Shown piece after piece: positions 53,865 to 55,209 of a DNA stretch of 55,209 bases. The DNA is taken from contig NZ_JAHHIT010000067.1 of the NCBI RefSeq assembly GCF_024539675.1, positions 1-55,209 of the forward strand. Direction: 5' to 3'. Every line of letters begins with the position of its first letter. Within the stretch, counting starts at the first letter, position 1. This DNA comes from Streptomyces hilarionis. Its GTDB lineage: Bacteria; Actinomycetota; Actinomycetes; Streptomycetales; Streptomycetaceae. Under the pieces are notes generated by a model. That model was not told the origin of the DNA and ran no database searches. It saw nothing but the letters and a program-made list of their open reading frames with translations. Made by a program: the position numbers and the translations under genes.

Positions 53865-53876
53865 TGAATCGTTTCA
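53865..53876. promoter_or_regulatory. LacI-family-type operator 1 of the sugar operon
   Basis: TGAATCGTTTCA is a near-perfect palindrome close to the TGAAACG-type half sites seen for several LacI-family sugar repressors. It lies 37 bp upstream of the binding-protein GTG, just downstream of the predicted transcription start. Confidence 0.6.
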
Positions 53877-53879
53877 AGA

Positions 53880-53887
53880 AAGCGCTT
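53880..53887. promoter_or_regulatory. LacI-family-type operator 2 of the sugar operon
   Basis: AAGCGCTT is a perfect palindrome with the AGCGCT core common to LacI/CebR-type operators. It is placed just after the -10 box, so a bound repressor could block initiation. The regulator itself is not in the window. Confidence 0.55.
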
Positions 53888-53895
53888 GCTGGCAC

Positions 53896-53924
53896 AAGGT
53901 ACGAGGGGGTTGAGAGACCGTCAA
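53896..53924 (-). promoter_or_regulatory. Predicted sigma-70-type promoter of the sugar operon
   Basis: On the minus strand TTGACG (rc of 53919-53924) and TACCTT (rc of 53896-53901) are spaced by 17 bp, near ideal for the housekeeping sigma factor HrdB. It precedes the solute-binding lipoprotein gene by 68 bp and is followed directly by the two operator-like palindromes. Confidence 0.7.
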
Positions 53925-54234
53925 TGATTCGGACAGGAATTTCTTGTGCGGCTGCTGCGCGGCGGGACGCCCGTTCCCGGACGGCTCGATCCGCGCCCGG
54001 CCGCGAAGTCCCTGGTGAGGGGGTTCCGTTCGGCGCACCGAACCGAGGATCAGGTCGCCCGCACCATGAGCGAACGGCCGAAACCCGCCTCGGGCGGACG
54101 GGGCGTCCTGCGGGCGGGGTGGACGGCACCGAGGGAGGTAAGTGGACGGTGTGCAAAAGAGGGGCGGCGGGATCACGCGGGGCTGGGCGCGTGGGCGTGG
54201 CGGGATGCGGGTGACGGGGAGTTACGGGTGACGG
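53925..54234. other. Intergenic region without a recognised gene
   Basis: Beyond the sugar-operon promoter no reading frame has a recognisable family, good ribosome-binding site or typical composition. Short direct repeats (GGGTGACGGGG twice near 54209-54236) and a small inverted repeat TTCGG/CCGAA at 54029-54042 are visible. Confidence 0.5.
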
Positions 54235-54255
54235 GGGGTCAGGGGTCAGGGGTCA
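54235..54255. repeat. 7-bp tandem repeat (GGGGTCA x3)
   Basis: Three perfect adjacent copies of GGGGTCA, at the edge of a larger repeat-rich intergenic stretch. Confidence 0.85.
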
Positions 54256-54296
54256 GCTGGTGAGGGTGTTGCCGGTGGTGGTGCGGAGGGCGCGGC

Positions 54297-54452
54297 TTGA
54301 CGGGTCGTCCGTGCGGGCACCGGGGTGGGCTTGACGGATCGCCCGCGGGGGCTTCCCCTCGACTGACGGATCGCCCGCGGGGGCTTCCCCTCGACTGACG
54401 GACCGTCCGCGTGGGCCTCCCCGCGACTGACGGATCGTCCGCGCCGGCATCG
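54297..54452. repeat. 32-bp tandem repeat array
   Basis: Units starting TTGACGGATCGCCCGCGGGG or CTGACGGATCGCCCGCGGGG occur at 54331-54362, 54363-54394 and 54395-54426, with a degenerate copy before (from 54297) and a partial copy after (from 54427). The first two are identical except for their first base. Each unit holds the palindrome CCCGCGGG and a GGGGGCTTCCCC hairpin-like stem. The period is not a multiple of three, so it does not encode one repeated peptide. Confidence 0.85.
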
Positions 54453-54484
54453 GGCGTGGCCGGAACCACCCGCACGGGCGGACC

Positions 54485-54516
54485 GAGGGACGGGAGAATC
54501 GAGGGACGGGAGAATC
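54485..54516. repeat. 16-bp tandem duplication
   Basis: GAGGGACGGGAGAATC occurs twice back to back, with a looser third version (GAACGGGAGAGACGAG) about 30 bp further on. Confidence 0.8.
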
Positions 54517-54610
54517 GAGCAGATCCAGCCGCTCGGGCCGACTGAAGAACGGGAGAGACGAGCAGAGGCCGAGGCGGGTCCGAGAAGTACGCGGACCTCG
54601 GTTCGAGCGG

Positions 54611-54654
54611 GCGGCGGGTGGCCGGTGGCGGGTGGTCGGTGGCGGGTGGTCGGG
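54611..54654. repeat. GGCGGGTGG-type short repeats
   Basis: A G-rich stretch built of overlapping GGCGGGTGGTCGGT-like units of about 14 bp, in the same gene-free region. Confidence 0.6.
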
Positions 54655-54983
54655 ACATCTCGCATCCAGGGGAGCGGTGATCGGCTCCCGGCTCGGAGTG
54701 GAAGTAGCAGTGCGGTCAGCGCACCGGTCAGCGGGGCGGTCCGCGGGGTGGGCGACGAGGGCCTCGTCCCGAGGTCAGGCGACCGATCGCGGACGCGACA
54801 GCGGCACCGGAGTGGAGGCGGCGACGCGACCGGACAGCGGCGCCCACAGAGGGCACGGCGACCGTGGCACGGGGAGAGCCTCCGGCGACGCCCCGGAGCG
54901 GCACCCGGGAAGGGCGTCCCGATGACGGGCGGCCAGTTGGCACCGCGAACAGGCAGGCCACTGACGTCGCCGGAGGCGCACGG

Positions 54984-55039
54984 CGGCAGGCGGCAGGCGG
55001 CAGGCGGCAGGCGGCAGGCGGCAGGCGGCAGGCGGCAGG
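54984..55039. repeat. 7-bp microsatellite-like repeat (CGGCAGG x8)
   Basis: Eight perfect tandem copies of CGGCAGG. In one minus-strand frame it reads as repeated Leu-Pro-Pro-Ala-Ala-Cys-Arg, but the flanking sequence gives no gene support. It is a typical slippage-prone tract. Confidence 0.92.
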
Positions 55040-55180
55040 CCGAGCTTGCCGGTCGCGGACCCTCGGACCGCCCCGATGGGCGCTGTCATCGCGGTGGCAG
55101 CCGCAGCGGTGGCCACCGAGTCCGGGATCGCCCCACGAGTCCCACAGACATCGATGGCCCGACGCAGCTCGATGGGACCG

Positions 55181-55209
55181 AGAGGGGCCGGGAGGGGCCG
55201 GGAGGGGCT
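55181..55209. repeat. 10-bp repeat at the window edge
   Basis: GGAGGGGCCG is repeated about three times up to the last base, the final copy being cut by the window edge. The array may continue beyond it. Confidence 0.7.

Larger units (their letters stand above)
54453..54980. other. Gene-free region between repeat arrays
   Basis: Frames here encode only Arg/Gly/Ser/Pro-rich peptides with no recognisable domain and no convincing start signals. I see no gene. Apart from the short repeats listed separately, nothing else stands out. Confidence 0.45.

Noticed and set aside
53864..54214. Small open frame on the plus strand beyond the sugar operon
   Set aside because: It overlaps the predicted promoter and operators, has no ribosome-binding site and shows low-complexity composition.
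54331..54426. Repeats resembling a CRISPR array
   Set aside because: The units are directly adjacent with no unique spacers and there are no cas genes nearby.
54632..55116. Small open frames in the terminal repeat region
   Set aside because: They consist of Arg/Gly/Ser/Ala-rich sequence crossing repeats, with no domain, conserved start or typical codon pattern.

Overview
The window is chromosomal DNA from a Streptomyces-type actinomycete. GC content is very high, third codon positions are almost all G or C, GTG and TTG starts are common, and genes are packed with GTGA/ATGA stop-start overlaps. The content matches the conserved Streptomyces core block running from aroB through relA, secDF and ruvCAB to thrS. 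Most of the window is therefore housekeeping. The accessory parts are at the right-hand end.

Layout. 0.3-4.2 kb: shikimate genes aroB-aroK-aroC and aroE. 4.1-10.9 kb: mltG, ruvX, alaS, two small envelope-type genes (DUF6167-like and DUF948) and rpsD with a structured leader, all on the minus strand. 11.1-18 kb: rarA, a VKOR-family oxidoreductase, hisS, a metallo-beta-lactamase hydrolase, a membrane-anchored cyclophilin and a DUF349 protein. 18-25 kb: relA, apt, secF, secD and yajC. 25-30.4 kb: ruvB-ruvA-ruvC, yebC, pdxT-pdxS and a small LemA-like membrane protein. 30.5-33.3 kb: a three-gene phosphatidylinositol/PIM operon (phosphatidylinositol phosphate synthase, acyltransferase, mannosyltransferase). 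33.6-39.1 kb: an EF-G-like GTPase, a large membrane protein of unknown function, a HIT-family hydrolase and a potassium channel. 39.1-44.1 kb: thrS, a translationally coupled pair of unknown genes (one DUF4365), a DEDDh exonuclease and tRNA-Val(CAC). 44.1-47.2 kb: a SRPBCC protein and a very hydrophobic 822-residue membrane protein.

47.2-53.9 kb is a carbohydrate-use locus on the minus strand: an extracellular solute-binding lipoprotein, two CUT1 permeases, a DUF624 membrane protein and a Tat-exported PcRGLX/YetA-like (PL26-type) exo-rhamnogalacturonan lyase. It has a readable promoter with LacI-family-type operator palindromes just inside the transcript, and no ATPase or regulator gene in the window. 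The last 1.3 kb (53.9-55.2 kb) has no convincing gene and holds several short tandem-repeat arrays, including about four copies of a 32-bp unit and eight copies of a 7-bp unit.

The best candidates for something undescribed are the coupled DUF4365/OB-like pair, the LacI-operator pectin-oligosaccharide locus, the structured rpsD leader and the repeat-rich terminal intergenic region. No CRISPR array, prophage, transposase or secondary-metabolite cluster was seen.
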